Shown: positions 28,482 through 39,300 of the stretch, piece by piece
Layout: every line of letters starts with the position of its first letter
How positions within the stretch are numbered: the stretch's first letter is position 1
Virus record (IMG/VR): IMGVR_UViG_3300025666_000018
Coordinates: 1 to 42,390 of that record
Length of the DNA stretch: 42,390 bases
DNA from: a virus
Strand: one strand, 5' to 3'
Notes under the pieces: model-generated
The model's database searches: none
Told to the model about the DNA's origin: nothing
The model's input: the letters and a program-made list of their open reading frames with translations, nothing else
Translations under genes and position numbers: made by a program

Positions 28482-28526
28482 TTCCATTTAGAGTATATAA
28501 ACAACAGAAAACAATTAACTTAATAT

Positions 28527-30536
28527 ATGTCATTAGCAGACGGTTACGAAAGTGAAAAAGGTAGAAAGGGGTCGAAGAAGAAAGCGACTCCTTTTCTAGA
28601 TGAGTTTGGTGAAGATCTAACACAACTTGCCGCTGAAGGTAAGCTAGATCCAATTATTGGTAGAGATAAAGAGATCTACCGCATTTGCCAGATCTTGTCC
28701 AGAAGAAAGAAGAACAACCCAATTATTCTTGGAGACCCAGGTGTGGGTAAAACTGCAATTGTAGAAGCGATTGCTCAACGTATTGTTGAGAAGAAAGTAG
28801 CGAGAGTGCTCTTAAACAAGAGAGTTATCTCAATCAACATGACAACGATCGTTGCAGGTACAAAATACCGTGGTGAATTTGAAGAGCGCATGAAGAATAT
28901 TGTTGACGAGCTAAAGATGGCCGACAACGTAATCGTCTTCATTGATGAGATTCATACTATTGTTGGTGCTGGAGGTGTTAGTGGAGCGCTAGATGCTTCA
29001 AACATCCTAAAGCCAGCGTTGGCCAGAGGCCAAGTACAATGTATTGGTGCTACTACACTTGATGAATACCGCGAGAATATCGAGGATGATGGCGCATTAA
29101 CACGTCGTTTTCAAGAGGTGTTTATTGACCCACCTTCAATTGAAGAGACTATTGAGATCTTACACAGAATCAAGTCTAATTATGAAGAGCACCATGCAGT
29201 TGAATATAATGATGAGTCAATCGAAGCCTGTGTGCGCATGAGTGAACGTTACATTAAGCAGCGTGAATTGCCGGATAAAGCAATTGACTTACTTGATGAA
29301 TCTGGCGCTAGAACGCACTTAATGGAAGTTAAAGTACCGGCTAATATCAAAAAGCTTGAGAACAAATGCGAAACTATTAAACTCGATAAGAAACTTGCAG
29401 TTGAAAAACAAGACTATGAACTTGCAGCTCAGTTGAGAGATGCTCAGATGGAATGTGAGTCTGAAGTTTTAGAAGAGACTGAAAAGTGGGAAGCAAGCCT
29501 AAAAACAACAAAACGTAAAGTTACAATCGACGATATTACAGAGACGATTGCAATCCAGACAGGTATTCCAGTGAATAAGCTTGGCGCTGACGACATGAAG
29601 ATGATTAAGAACATGGCTAATAAGCTTAAAGAGCATATCATCGGTCAGGATAAAGCAGTTGAGGCACTTGCACAAGTTATTAAAAGATCACGTACAGGCG
29701 TGGCAAGTCACAAGAAGCCTGTGGGTTCATTTATGTTCTTAGGTCCAACTGGAGTTGGTAAAACTGAGACTGTAAAAGCACTTGCAGAATACTTGTTTGG
29801 TGACACCGATGCAATGATCCGTATCGACATGTCAGAATACCAAGAGAAGTTTAATGTCTCAAGATTGATTGGTTCACCTCCGGGATATATTGGCCATGAA
29901 GACGGTGGTCAGCTAACAGAAGCAGTACGCCGCAAGCCATATTCAGTAGTTCTCTTTGATGAGATTGAGAAGGCGCACCCAGATACATTTAATACGTTAC
30001 TACAAGTGCTTGATGAGGGCCGTCTCACGGACTCTCTAGGCCGCGAGATTGACTTTACCAATACTATTATTGTCATGACTTCAAACGTCGGCGCGCGCAA
30101 GCTAGCGGACTTTGGAACTGGCGTTGGCTTCCAGAGCGCTTCTACAATTGCAACTGAGAATGCTAAGATGGATGCAATCATTAAGAAGGAACTCAAGAAT
30201 AAGTTTAGCCCAGAATTCTTAAACAGACTAGACGATATTATTCTATTCGATCAGCTTTCAAGTGATGACATTATTAAAATCGTTGACATTGAGCTTGATC
30301 TATTCAACGAGCGTATGACAGAGTTAGACTATGTATTTAAGTTTACTAAGGCTGCAAAAGAGTTTTTAGCAGTTGAAGGTTATGACCCAGCATACGGTGC
30401 TAGACCACTTAAGAGAGCAATTCAAAAATATGTAGAAGACTTAATTGCAGATGCGATAGTTGACGGTGATCTTAAACCAGGTAAGACTTACACTGTTAAT
30501 AAGATCAAGACAGACGAGAAACTAAAGCTTAAATAA
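28527..30536 (+). CDS. ClpC-like double AAA+ protein unfoldase
   Basis: 669 residues; the N-terminal Clp adaptor domain is missing, and the chain starts directly before the first AAA+ module. Walker A1 is GDPGVGKT at 69-76, Walker B1 near 136-144 (VFIDEIHTI), UVR-like KQDYELAAQLRDA at 294-306, Walker A2 GPTGVGKT at 406-413, Walker B2 near 474-481. The tripeptide VGF (533-535) sits where ClpA/ClpC insert into ClpP, and the phage encodes ClpP 1.2 kb downstream. The UVR-like helix favours ClpC over ClpA. Together they would unfold and feed substrates, perhaps tmRNA-tagged ones, to ClpP. Confidence 0.93.
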   Translation: MSLADGYESEKGRKGSKKKATPFLDEFGEDLTQLAAEGKLDPIIGRDKEIYRICQILSRRKKNNPIILGDPGVGKTAIVEAIAQRIVEKKVARVLLNKRVISINMTTIVAGTKYRGEFEERMKNIVDELKMADNVIVFIDEIHTIVGAGGVSGALDASNILKPALARGQVQCIGATTLDEYRENIEDDGALTRRFQEVFIDPPSIEETIEILHRIKSNYEEHHAVEYNDESIEACVRMSERYIKQRELPDKAIDLLDESGARTHLMEVKVPANIKKLENKCETIKLDKKLAVEKQDYELAAQLRDAQMECESEVLEETEKWEASLKTTKRKVTIDDITETIAIQTGIPVNKLGADDMKMIKNMANKLKEHIIGQDKAVEALAQVIKRSRTGVASHKKPVGSFMFLGPTGVGKTETVKALAEYLFGDTDAMIRIDMSEYQEKFNVSRLIGSPPGYIGHEDGGQLTEAVRRKPYSVVLFDEIEKAHPDTFNTLLQVLDEGRLTDSLGREIDFTNTIIVMTSNVGARKLADFGTGVGFQSASTIATENAKMDAIIKKELKNKFSPEFLNRLDDIILFDQLSSDDIIKIVDIELDLFNERMTELDYVFKFTKAAKEFLAVEGYDPAYGARPLKRAIQKYVEDLIADAIVDGDLKPGKTYTVNKIKTDEKLKLK

Positions 30537-30570
30537 GCATATAATAACAAAGATAATAATTTAAAGATAG

Positions 30571-31407
30571 ATGAGTTTTTCAACTACATTCAAACAAATA
30601 CTTTCACATATTAAAGAGCAAGGCACAGAGTCTCAGCCTAGAGATATGAAAGTCAAAGAAGTCTTACTAGCAGACTTCGATATTGACCCAGCTAAGCCAA
30701 TTGCTAATTTTGAGAGCAGACCTTTTAACTGGAAATATCTAGCTGGTGAACTAGCATGGTATTTACACAGAGATCGAGATATTGACTACATTAGTAACTT
30801 CTCTTCATTTTGGAAAGGCATTACTAATCCTAATTCAAACGAGATCAACTCTAACTACGGCAGTCTTGTTATCAATGATGAACAAATGTCTTGGGTGATT
30901 GAGTCTCTTAAGAAAGACCTTAACAGCCGCCAGGCTATTATGTTCTTTAACCGGCCAGACTTTCAGTTTGAAGGCAACAAAGACTTTGTCTGTACCATGT
31001 ATGCAAACTTCTTTGTAAGAGACAACAGGCTTATGATGAAAGTACAAATGAGATCTAACGATGTATTCTACGGTCTTACGTTTGATGCACCTTTCTTCTC
31101 ATTCTTACATCAATCAGTTTGGCATATCTTAAAGCAAACTTATCCAGATCTAGAGATTGGTTATTATTTCCACTTCGCAGACAACTTACATTTCTACGAA
31201 AGACACTTTGAGTTAGCAGATAATATTCTAGCCGAAACAGAAGACAAGACTGATACATTCATGCTTAAAAAGCCTTTTATTGATTACAAAGACGGGCAAG
31301 TAAGCTTAAGCGACCATGGTCGTGAATTCTGCCAGCGCATTGACGCTTCAATTGGTAAAGAAGACGTTAACTACAAAAACATCCTTGCGGACTATTTTGA
31401 ACTTTAA
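30571..31407 (+). CDS. Thymidylate-synthase-family enzyme
   Basis: 278 residues. LAWYLHRDRDIDYI, NYG and the Cys141 in DFVCTMYANFF followed by MRSNDVFYGLTFD match the thymidylate synthase / deoxynucleotide hydroxymethylase family, with FHFADNLHFYERH for the His block. It should transfer a one-carbon unit to dUMP or dCMP; which base cannot be told. If a hydroxymethylase, the DNA would carry modified bases. Confidence 0.83.
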   Translation: MSFSTTFKQILSHIKEQGTESQPRDMKVKEVLLADFDIDPAKPIANFESRPFNWKYLAGELAWYLHRDRDIDYISNFSSFWKGITNPNSNEINSNYGSLVINDEQMSWVIESLKKDLNSRQAIMFFNRPDFQFEGNKDFVCTMYANFFVRDNRLMMKVQMRSNDVFYGLTFDAPFFSFLHQSVWHILKQTYPDLEIGYYFHFADNLHFYERHFELADNILAETEDKTDTFMLKKPFIDYKDGQVSLSDHGREFCQRIDASIGKEDVNYKNILADYFEL

Positions 31408-31412
31408 GAAAG

Positions 31413-31724
31413 ATGGCAGAACCGTTAAGAATACACATTGACCCTAGAGCTTTAACAGTAACTGATTTCGATCAGCTGTTAATGAGCAAATACGATATGT
31501 TCTACCGCAGAATAGTAGAATATGTACTTAAAGATATTGAGGAGGGTTCTAAGGATGAAATTATGGCCATCTTAGTAGATGAAGATGGCGTTGAGTATGA
31601 TATGAGTCTACCAAGAGAAGGCTACCTAAAATCATTAAACAAAGCAACTGAATACTTTAGAATGATTGAAGAGTATGAAACATGTGGCCTAATCAAAGAT
31701 ATGATAAAACAAATTGAGAAATGA
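31413..31724 (+). CDS. Small hypothetical protein next to ClpP
   Basis: 103 residues, acidic, mixed helix and strand (PLRIHIDPRALTVTDFDQLL, AILVDEDGVEYDM). No adaptor motif of ClpS or MecB type is seen, but its place, 4 bp overlapping clpP, makes a protease partner worth considering. Confidence 0.6.
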   Translation: MAEPLRIHIDPRALTVTDFDQLLMSKYDMFYRRIVEYVLKDIEEGSKDEIMAILVDEDGVEYDMSLPREGYLKSLNKATEYFRMIEEYETCGLIKDMIKQIEK

Positions 31725-32401
31725 ATTACTATAGTAAAGATAAAGAATTTGAGAGATTCGCAAAGAGCGAATTTAACATCGGCTCATCAAAGCTAGATGT
31801 ATATAGCAAACACATCCAAGGCTCAATGACGCCATATATTCTAGAAGAACGAGAGTTGAGAGCAACTCAAATGGACATCTTCTCAAGATTGATGATGGAC
31901 AGATTGCTATGGGTTGCAGGTCCTGTAAATGACCAAATGTCAACTGTTGTCCAAGCTCAATTAATGTTTTTAGACACTACATCAAACGAAGATATTACAA
32001 TGCATATTGATTCTCCAGGTGGAAGTGTTAAATCAGGACTTTCAATGGTTGACGTGATGGAATACATTAAAGCTGACATCCGCACAATTAATACAGGTAT
32101 GGCAGCTTCGATGGGTTCAGTACTTCTTGGCGCTGGTACAAAAGGTAAAAGAATGTCATTAAGACACTCAACGACAATGTTACACCAGTCATCAGGTGGA
32201 TTCAGTGGAAACATTCAAGATGCTGAAATCGACTGGCAAGAATGGAAAAAAGTTAACAATGAGCTTTTTGTCCTACTTGGATCTTACTGTGGTAAAAGTG
32301 CAGAACAAGTTAAAGAAGATGCTACGCGTGACTTCTGGTTAAATGCAGAAGAAGCTGTTAAATACGGTATCATCGACGAAGTAATTAAGCCGAATAAATA
32401 A
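31721..32401 (+). CDS. clpP: ClpP serine protease subunit
   Basis: 226 residues, a little longer than bacterial ClpP. IDSPGGS forms the oxyanion block; the catalytic triad is Ser130 (GMAASMGS), His155 (MLHQSSGG) and Asp204 (ATRDFW), with the same spacing as E. coli (25 and 49 residues). An extra 30-40 residues at the N-terminus may be a propeptide. Pairs with the ClpC-like ATPase at 28527. It degrades proteins in the cytoplasm; the target set during infection is unknown. Confidence 0.94.
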   Translation: MNYYSKDKEFERFAKSEFNIGSSKLDVYSKHIQGSMTPYILEERELRATQMDIFSRLMMDRLLWVAGPVNDQMSTVVQAQLMFLDTTSNEDITMHIDSPGGSVKSGLSMVDVMEYIKADIRTINTGMAASMGSVLLGAGTKGKRMSLRHSTTMLHQSSGGFSGNIQDAEIDWQEWKKVNNELFVLLGSYCGKSAEQVKEDATRDFWLNAEEAVKYGIIDEVIKPNK

Positions 32402-32407
32402 AATAAG

Positions 32408-32737
32408 ATGGACAAGCGAGAAAAACAAAGAGAAGTCTTTATCGAACTAGTCAACAAACAACTAGAGCCCTTTGACGTTACTTATAAGGAAGTAAGTTCA
32501 GATCCAGACTGGTATATGCGCTATCGCGTAACAGCGGATCAAGAGCAAGCTTTTATTAAATGGGGCGTTGAACTGATCAGAAAGAAGCTTAGAATGACCA
32601 AGAAAATGGCCGAGCAGGAAATGAGCTGGTTTATTTTACAGTGGGGTCTAACTACAAATCAAATTGATCGAGTTGAACAAATAAGCTCAAAAGAGGCGCT
32701 TAAAGTTGATTTGAAAAAGACAAAAGATAATTTATAA
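32408..32737 (+). CDS. Small hypothetical phage protein
   Basis: 109 residues, helical and basic. MDKREKQREVFIELVNKQLE start, DPDWYMRYRVTADQEQAFIKW middle, of a type seen in other large phages. No motif. Ends the clpP gene cluster. Confidence 0.6.
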   Translation: MDKREKQREVFIELVNKQLEPFDVTYKEVSSDPDWYMRYRVTADQEQAFIKWGVELIRKKLRMTKKMAEQEMSWFILQWGLTTNQIDRVEQISSKEALKVDLKKTKDNL

Positions 32738-32779
32738 CCATTTCAGGCTGGTAACGGGCTTTTCCGTGATAAATATCTC

Positions 32780-33481
32780 ATGGAGAAGACTTACATACCA
32801 GAATGGGCTACTAAAGGCCCGATAGACTTTGAATACAGACACTATAAACTTCTAGCCGAAGTTAAGAGTCTTAAAAAAGATCTAAAGAATGGTCTATTCT
32901 CTGAAACTCTAAAAAAGGTAGACGACACGCTTGACTACCTTTACCGTTATGATGCAGAAAAGCTTCTTTCATCCGAGGACCTTTCTAACTATGAACTTAC
33001 TGGCATTAACTTCTTTAACTTTGATCTAGAATATACTCAAAAAGAATTAGATCAGGATGAAGTAATGGACATCCTCTGTGAGGAAGCAATAGATATTTTT
33101 GAAGAATTGCACTCAAACATCAGAGACATTTGGCGTGAAATCGAGCTTGGCCTTAAGGTTGCTTATGTACCACACAAGAGATATTTCTTAAACGATGGCT
33201 TTGTCTTCATTATCACAGCAAACAACGAATTACATTCATATTATTTCAACAAGCCTTCTGGTTATATTAATGACTGGCGCTCTTTTAAGCTTGAATTCTT
33301 AAACAAGACCAAGTACACAAAAGAGGTTTATATGTCGCAGCTAGAAGACCTAAATGCTACAGAAACTGAAAAGATTATCTTTAAAGTAGAGTGTAATAAC
33401 GCAACGATTATTGAAGGTTTTGCAATTGAGGTTATAAAAAGCACTATTTATCATACTCTGCGTAAAGACTATTCATTTTAA
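32780..33481 (+). CDS. Hypothetical protein before the fibre genes
   Basis: 233 residues. Helical N-terminal half, acidic middle and a strand-rich C-terminal half (FVFIITANNELHSYYF). No transmembrane helix or enzyme motif. It may be a virion or assembly factor because the next genes are appendages. Confidence 0.6.
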   Translation: MEKTYIPEWATKGPIDFEYRHYKLLAEVKSLKKDLKNGLFSETLKKVDDTLDYLYRYDAEKLLSSEDLSNYELTGINFFNFDLEYTQKELDQDEVMDILCEEAIDIFEELHSNIRDIWREIELGLKVAYVPHKRYFLNDGFVFIITANNELHSYYFNKPSGYINDWRSFKLEFLNKTKYTKEVYMSQLEDLNATETEKIIFKVECNNATIIEGFAIEVIKSTIYHTLRKDYSF

Positions 33482-33519
33482 GCAGGATAAATAAATAGAG
33501 AAAAATATAACAATTTCAA

Positions 33520-36339
33520 ATGCCAACAGTAAAAAGAGATAATCTTATCATAACACAGGCCAGCTTTACAGAAGTGTTAAGAGGCCAAGAAGCATTTTTT
33601 ACTTTTAACTTGTACCAAGATATACAGGGTAAAGATGTTAATACTAGTCTATTAGATGACTATGTGTTTACGCTTAAAGATTTAGACAACCAAACAGTAA
33701 AGACTTTTTCCAAGTCATTAGGTAACGTAACGCTCGGTAATCCGATTACAAGTAGCTTTAGAATACACCTTTCTGGCGAAGAGACCCTAGAATTAAAATC
33801 AGGTAGCCTCTTCTTAACAGTGTATATTCGCATGGGCATAAAGCGTCTTACTTTTGCACCGTTTAAAACTGGTGTAATCTACGCTTATGGAGACCAGTTA
33901 AAGAGTGGTGAGATCTTAACTAGATTTACACACCCAACTACAATTTACAGAGTACATGGTTTTGACTACAGTGGTGCAAATCCAAAACTGGGTGAAGTTG
34001 TGTTAAACTCAGCACTTACACGCTCTACAACTAAAGCGCTTTTTAACAAGACCGATTCTTTAGGTAAGATTAACGCTTATCTTGAGACAATGTTGCTTAA
34101 GAGATTCGATGAAGATGGGGCTAAACTTAATCTGATTTTAACTAACGCAAACGACACAACACAGTATGCAATCTATAAAGTTACAGGTTGGGCAAGAGTT
34201 GACCTTAATACAGACGGCTCAAGCTCAGGCTCTTTAGACGGCATTGAAGTAGATCTAGAATACGAAGGCGGCTCATCAATCGAAGGTGAGTCTTTCTCAT
34301 TTATAGTTAACGATGAGATTGGTCTTTGGATTGAATCTTTTAGTGACAATGCAAACACAATTGAAGTTAACTACACAGGAACATCTTACGGTGACGTTGG
34401 CAGAATTGTATTTAGAGGTGGTTTCGACGTAAGACCTAATGTTAACGGTGGAGTTGACGTTTGGGTACCGGACATTCCAGAACTAGATGAGATTAGAGTT
34501 ATTCACGGTGAAGACGGTACGGACGGTACGGACGGTACAAGTGGAACTTCAGGTACTTCTGGTACAAGTGGTACATCTGGTTCTTCAGGAACATCTGGAA
34601 CCGATGGAACTTCAGGCACTTCTGGTACAAGTGGCACTTCTGGTACAAGTGGCACATCTGGCACAAGCGGTGTAGATGGCACTTCAATTACTATTTTAGG
34701 AACACTTGAATCTGAAGATCAATTACCAGTTGATGAAAACTCTAACGGTGACGGTTATATTATAGCAGGCGATCTATGGACATGGAATCGTCCTCAATGG
34801 AATAATGTTGGTCAAATCCAAGGCCCTGCTGGTTCTTCAGGTTCATCAGGCACATCTGGTTCTTCAGGTACTTCTGGCACAAGCGGCACAGACGGAACTT
34901 CAGGCACAGACGGAACTTCAGGCACAGACGGAACTTCAGGCACAGACGGAACTTCAGGCACCTCAGGCACTTCTGGTTCATCAGGCACATCTGGTTCATC
35001 AGGTACAAGTGGTTCTTCAGGTGTAAACGGTGTAGACGGTACTTATTTAGGTACGGATGGAACAAGCGGTTCTTCAGGTATATCAGGTACATCAGGTACA
35101 TCTGGCAGTAGCGGAATAGACGGTGCACAGGCTACGGCTATAACACCAACGATTAAAAACTTAGAATTCTTTTCATGGTCTTCCGGCTCAGCTTATGTTT
35201 CGGGAACTCCAAGTCTCCCCGGTGAAAGTTTAACTATAGAAATCCATGTAAGTGTATCTGATTACAATATTATTAGATTAGTTGCAGACGTTGAAGGTGA
35301 TCTAGCTTATGCAATACAAAGATCTATTAATTCAACAAATCCTACTATAATTTATGAAGGTCAAACATATACTAACGATGTAATTAATCTTGAGTTTGTT
35401 GACTCACACGGTGCTATTGGGGGAGATATAGTTACTTATGAGATATTAGGCTATGGTATTGGTGCGTCCAACCCACGCCTCGGAAGACTTTCGGATCTAC
35501 AGCTTGTTGCATATGAATTTATGCATGCGTTAGCGGCAGGTCATTCATCAGGAACTAGTGGTTCTTCAGGAACTAGTGGCTCTTCGGGAACTAGTGGCTC
35601 TTCGGGAACAAGTGGTTCAAGTGGTGTTAATGGAACTATCGGTCCTGTTGGCAAAGACGGAACATCCGGTTCTTCAGGTACTTCTGGAAGTTCAGGAGTA
35701 AACGGCCAGGGCGTACCGACAGGTGGTACAGCCGGTCAAGCACTTGTTAAAATTGACGGCACAAACTACAATACACAATGGTCTGATGTAGCTGCAAGCG
35801 GTGGTACAACACAAAGATTAACAGACTACTCAGAAATACACTACAATGCAAAAATTCAGAGCGGACCAGCTAATGGTTATAACACACTGCAATCCGCGCC
35901 CGGAGGTACATTTATAGATTTAAAATCTAGTTTAATGCCAATAGATGCATCCTCGGTTAACCTGTTACAGCCTATAACTACAGGTGGGCTTTATTATGCA
36001 CTTAATAATATTAATGGGGAGAATATATCAAGCTGGCACAGAGTAGAATACAATATTAATTTGACAGGGTCTGAAAGTACTGAAGTTATTACAGTCTCTG
36101 TTTTTGACGCGGCGGTAAGTGGTAGCATCTATCAAGATGAATTTACTTTACCGGCTGCTAGAACCTATGTATTTAGTGCAGAGTTTGTTGCTCAATTAAA
36201 TAATACGAGCGCTCTAATACTCCAGCTATCATCTGCTACAACCAATTCATCTGTAATTATTAATCAATTTAATTTTAGAGCAGCACAGTACCAAGAAGGT
36301 ACAGTACATGGCAATGATAACTGGCAGGGCTACGTATAA
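33520..36339 (+). CDS. Collagen-like fibre protein 1
   Basis: 939 residues. The N-terminal 325 or so form a beta-rich module shared with the next gene ([19 protein letters not shown] here). Collagen-like Gly-X-Y tracts rich in GTSGSSG span about residues 330-389, 437-536 and 676-731, with folded inserts between. Before the last domain is the phage fibre linker [14 protein letters not shown], then a beta-rich tip. A trimeric, surface-exposed host-binding fibre is the natural reading. The repeats use many Gly, Ser and Thr codons. A promoter-like GATAAATAAATAG lies at about 33486. Confidence 0.85.
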   Translation: MPTVKRDNLIITQASFTEVLRGQEAFFTFNLYQDIQGKDVNTSLLDDYVFTLKDLDNQTVKTFSKSLGNVTLGNPITSSFRIHLSGEETLELKSGSLFLTVYIRMGIKRLTFAPFKTGVIYAYGDQLKSGEILTRFTHPTTIYRVHGFDYSGANPKLGEVVLNSALTRSTTKALFNKTDSLGKINAYLETMLLKRFDEDGAKLNLILTNANDTTQYAIYKVTGWARVDLNTDGSSSGSLDGIEVDLEYEGGSSIEGESFSFIVNDEIGLWIESFSDNANTIEVNYTGTSYGDVGRIVFRGGFDVRPNVNGGVDVWVPDIPELDEIRVIHGEDGTDGTDGTSGTSGTSGTSGTSGSSGTSGTDGTSGTSGTSGTSGTSGTSGTSGVDGTSITILGTLESEDQLPVDENSNGDGYIIAGDLWTWNRPQWNNVGQIQGPAGSSGSSGTSGSSGTSGTSGTDGTSGTDGTSGTDGTSGTDGTSGTSGTSGSSGTSGSSGTSGSSGVNGVDGTYLGTDGTSGSSGISGTSGTSGSSGIDGAQATAITPTIKNLEFFSWSSGSAYVSGTPSLPGESLTIEIHVSVSDYNIIRLVADVEGDLAYAIQRSINSTNPTIIYEGQTYTNDVINLEFVDSHGAIGGDIVTYEILGYGIGASNPRLGRLSDLQLVAYEFMHALAAGHSSGTSGSSGTSGSSGTSGSSGTSGSSGVNGTIGPVGKDGTSGSSGTSGSSGVNGQGVPTGGTAGQALVKIDGTNYNTQWSDVAASGGTTQRLTDYSEIHYNAKIQSGPANGYNTLQSAPGGTFIDLKSSLMPIDASSVNLLQPITTGGLYYALNNINGENISSWHRVEYNINLTGSESTEVITVSVFDAAVSGSIYQDEFTLPAARTYVFSAEFVAQLNNTSALILQLSSATTNSSVIINQFNFRAAQYQEGTVHGNDNWQGYV

Positions 36340-36398
36340 GACCTTAACCTAAGATACGTTTGATATATAGATAGAGACTAAAAAATAAACAATAAAAC

Positions 36399-39300
36399 AT
36401 GCCATCAGTAAATAGTAATGATTTTATTCTACAGATACCTGAGTTAGTAAAGGTTAACCGCGGCGTACAAGCCCTGGTTACTACAACATTACACCAGAAT
36501 TATCTAGGTAATCTAGTAGATATTGTCAACTTAAATGACGTTACGATAAAAGTAGTTAACCACGCAGGAACGACGGTTAAAATACTTAAAAAATCAGATT
36601 CAACTTTAACGTACGGAACCGGATCTACAAAAGGTAGATTTATTATCAATCTAAGCTCAACTGAGACTTTAGGCTTACCAGAAGGCGATGTCTATCTAGA
36701 CGTTGTCATCAATTCAGGTGTTAAAGTAGTTACAATGCCAAGACTAAAAGTTGGTTTCACAATCGACGGTGGCCAGGCATTACCAGACGGATCAGTTGGA
36801 GGTAGATTTACAATCCCAGCTCCGATCTATGAAGTTATATCTTTAAACTACGGTAACGATTTACCAGCAGCAGGACAAGTTGTCTTAAGCTCTTCTAATC
36901 CAAATGGTTTAACGAAGATTGTCTTAAACAACACTGATGATCTAGGTAAGAGAAATGTATATGTAGAAACATTACTACAGAAAAGATTTACTGATGATGG
37001 CGCAGAGTTAAACCTCTTTGTTACTAATGTTAACAACACAAGTGAATATGCAATCTTTAAGGTTGTTTCATGGCAGAGAGTTGAAATTCTAGACTCAGGT
37101 GCTAGCAATAACTCTGAAATGGTGGATGGTATTGAGATTACCGTTTCACCAGAAGGTGCTTCTAGAACTGAGACTCAAGTTACTAAATTTGAAGTTGGTG
37201 ATACTCTAGGTTTCTTCTTAGAGTCTTTTGCAAACAACAGCATTACAGTAGTAAATGGCTCAACAGACTACGAAGGTACAAAGAGTATTGAATTTGTTGG
37301 CGGCATGACCGTTAGTGATAACGGCAACGGCAATATTGCAGTTAACATCCCTTATTTTGACAACGTAACCGGTACTATCAACGGTGTAGATGGTCAAGAT
37401 GGAACAAGTGGTTCTTCGGGTGTTAATGGTGCTGATGGAACTTCAGGAAGCAGCGGTGTTAGTGGTACAGACGGAACAAGTGGTTCTTCAGGAACAAGCG
37501 GTTCATCTGGTGTTAATGGTGCTGATGGAACAGGTGGTTCATCTGGTGTTAACGGTGCTGACGGAGCAGATGGTCAAGACGGAACAAGCGGTTCATCTGG
37601 TGTTAACGGAGCTGATGGCGCAGATGGTGCTGACGGCCAAGATGGAACATCAGGAAGCAGTGGTATAAACGGAGCCAATGGTGTTGATGGAACAAGCGGT
37701 TCATCAGGTGTTAACGGCGCAGACGGAAACGACGGTATTGATGGTACTTCAGGTTCTTCCGGTATAAACGGTGTAAATGGTATCGATGGAACAAGTGGTT
37801 CATCAGGTGTTAATGGTTTAGACGGAACAAGTGGTTCATCAGGTGTTAACGGAGTTAACGGAGTTAACGGTGTTGATGGAACTTCAGGAAGTAGTGGTGT
37901 TAATGGTGCTGACGGCCAAGATGGTGCTGACGGCCAAGATGGAACAAGCGGAAGTAGTGGTATTAATGGTGCTGACGGCCAAGATGGTGCTGACGGCCAA
38001 GATGGAACAAGCGGAAGTAGTGGTATAAACGGAGTTGCTGGTGCAACTGGACCTGCTGGAACTTCAGGAAGCAGTGGTGTTAATGGTGCTGACGGCCAAG
38101 ATGGTGCTGCCGGCCAAGATGGAACAAGCGGAAGTAGTGGTATTAATGGTGCTGATGGTGTTAACGGTCAAGATGGGACAAGCGGCTCATCTGGTATAAA
38201 CGGAGTTGCTGGTGCAACTGGACCTGCTGGAGCTGATGGAACTTCAGGAAGCAGTGGTGTTAATGGTGCTGACGGCCAAGATGGTGCTGCCGGCGAAGAC
38301 GGAACAAGCGGTTCATCTGGTATAAACGGAGCCAATGGTGTTGACGGAACATCTGGTTCATCAGGTATTAACGGAGTTGATGGCACAAGCGGTTCATCTG
38401 GTATCAGCGGAACTTCAGGTTCGAGTGGTGTTAGTGGCGCAGACGGAAATGACGGTACAGATGGTACTTCAGGTAGTAGCGGTGTTAACGGTCAAGATGG
38501 GACAAGCGGCTCATCCGGTATAAACGGAGTTGCTGGTGAAACTGGACCTGCGGGTGCGGATGGTACATCAGGAAGTAGCGGTGTTAATGGTGCTGACGGC
38601 CAAGATGGTGCAGATGGCCAAGATGGAACAAGCGGTTCATCCGGTATTAACGGAGCTAATGGTGTTGACGGTCAAGACGGAACATCAGGTTCAAGTGGTA
38701 TCAGTGGTGTTGATGGAAACGATGGTACGGACGGTACTTCAGGTTCAAGTGGTATCAGTGGTGTTGATGGAAACGATGGTACGGACGGTACTTCAGGTTC
38801 AAGTGGTGTTAATGGTGCAGACGGAAATGACGGTACGGACGGTACTTCAGGTTCTTCAGGTATCAATGGTGCTGACGGAAACGATGGTACGGACGGGACT
38901 TCAGGTTCTTCAGGTATCAATGGTGCTGATGGAAATAATGGTACTGATGGAACAAGCGGTTCATCTGGTGTTGATGGTGTATCAAATGTACCAGGTCCTG
39001 CAGGTACTGATGGAACAAGTGGTTCTTCAGGTGTTAACGGAGCTGATGGAGCCGATGGTACAAGTGGTTCTTCAGGTGTTAACGGAGCTGATGGAGCCGA
39101 TGGTACAAGTGGTTCTTCAGGTGTTAACGGTGCTGATGGAAACGATGGTACAGACGGTACTTCAGGTTCAAGCGGTGTTAATGGTGCTGACGGAAACGAC
39201 GGTACAGACGGAACAAGTGGTTCTTCAGGTATTAATGGTGCTGACGGAAACGATGGTACAGACGGAACAAGTGGTTCTTCAGGTGTTAATGGTGCTGACG

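Noticed and set aside
32768-32775. GATAAATA as a T4-like late promoter for the gene at 32780
   Set aside because: It lies only 4 bp before the start codon, too close to serve as a -10 box for that gene.
34499-38920. ORFs in other frames and strand within the collagen repeats
   Set aside because: Created by the short-period DNA repeats; products are Leu/His/Val or Pro/Glu low-complexity without support.
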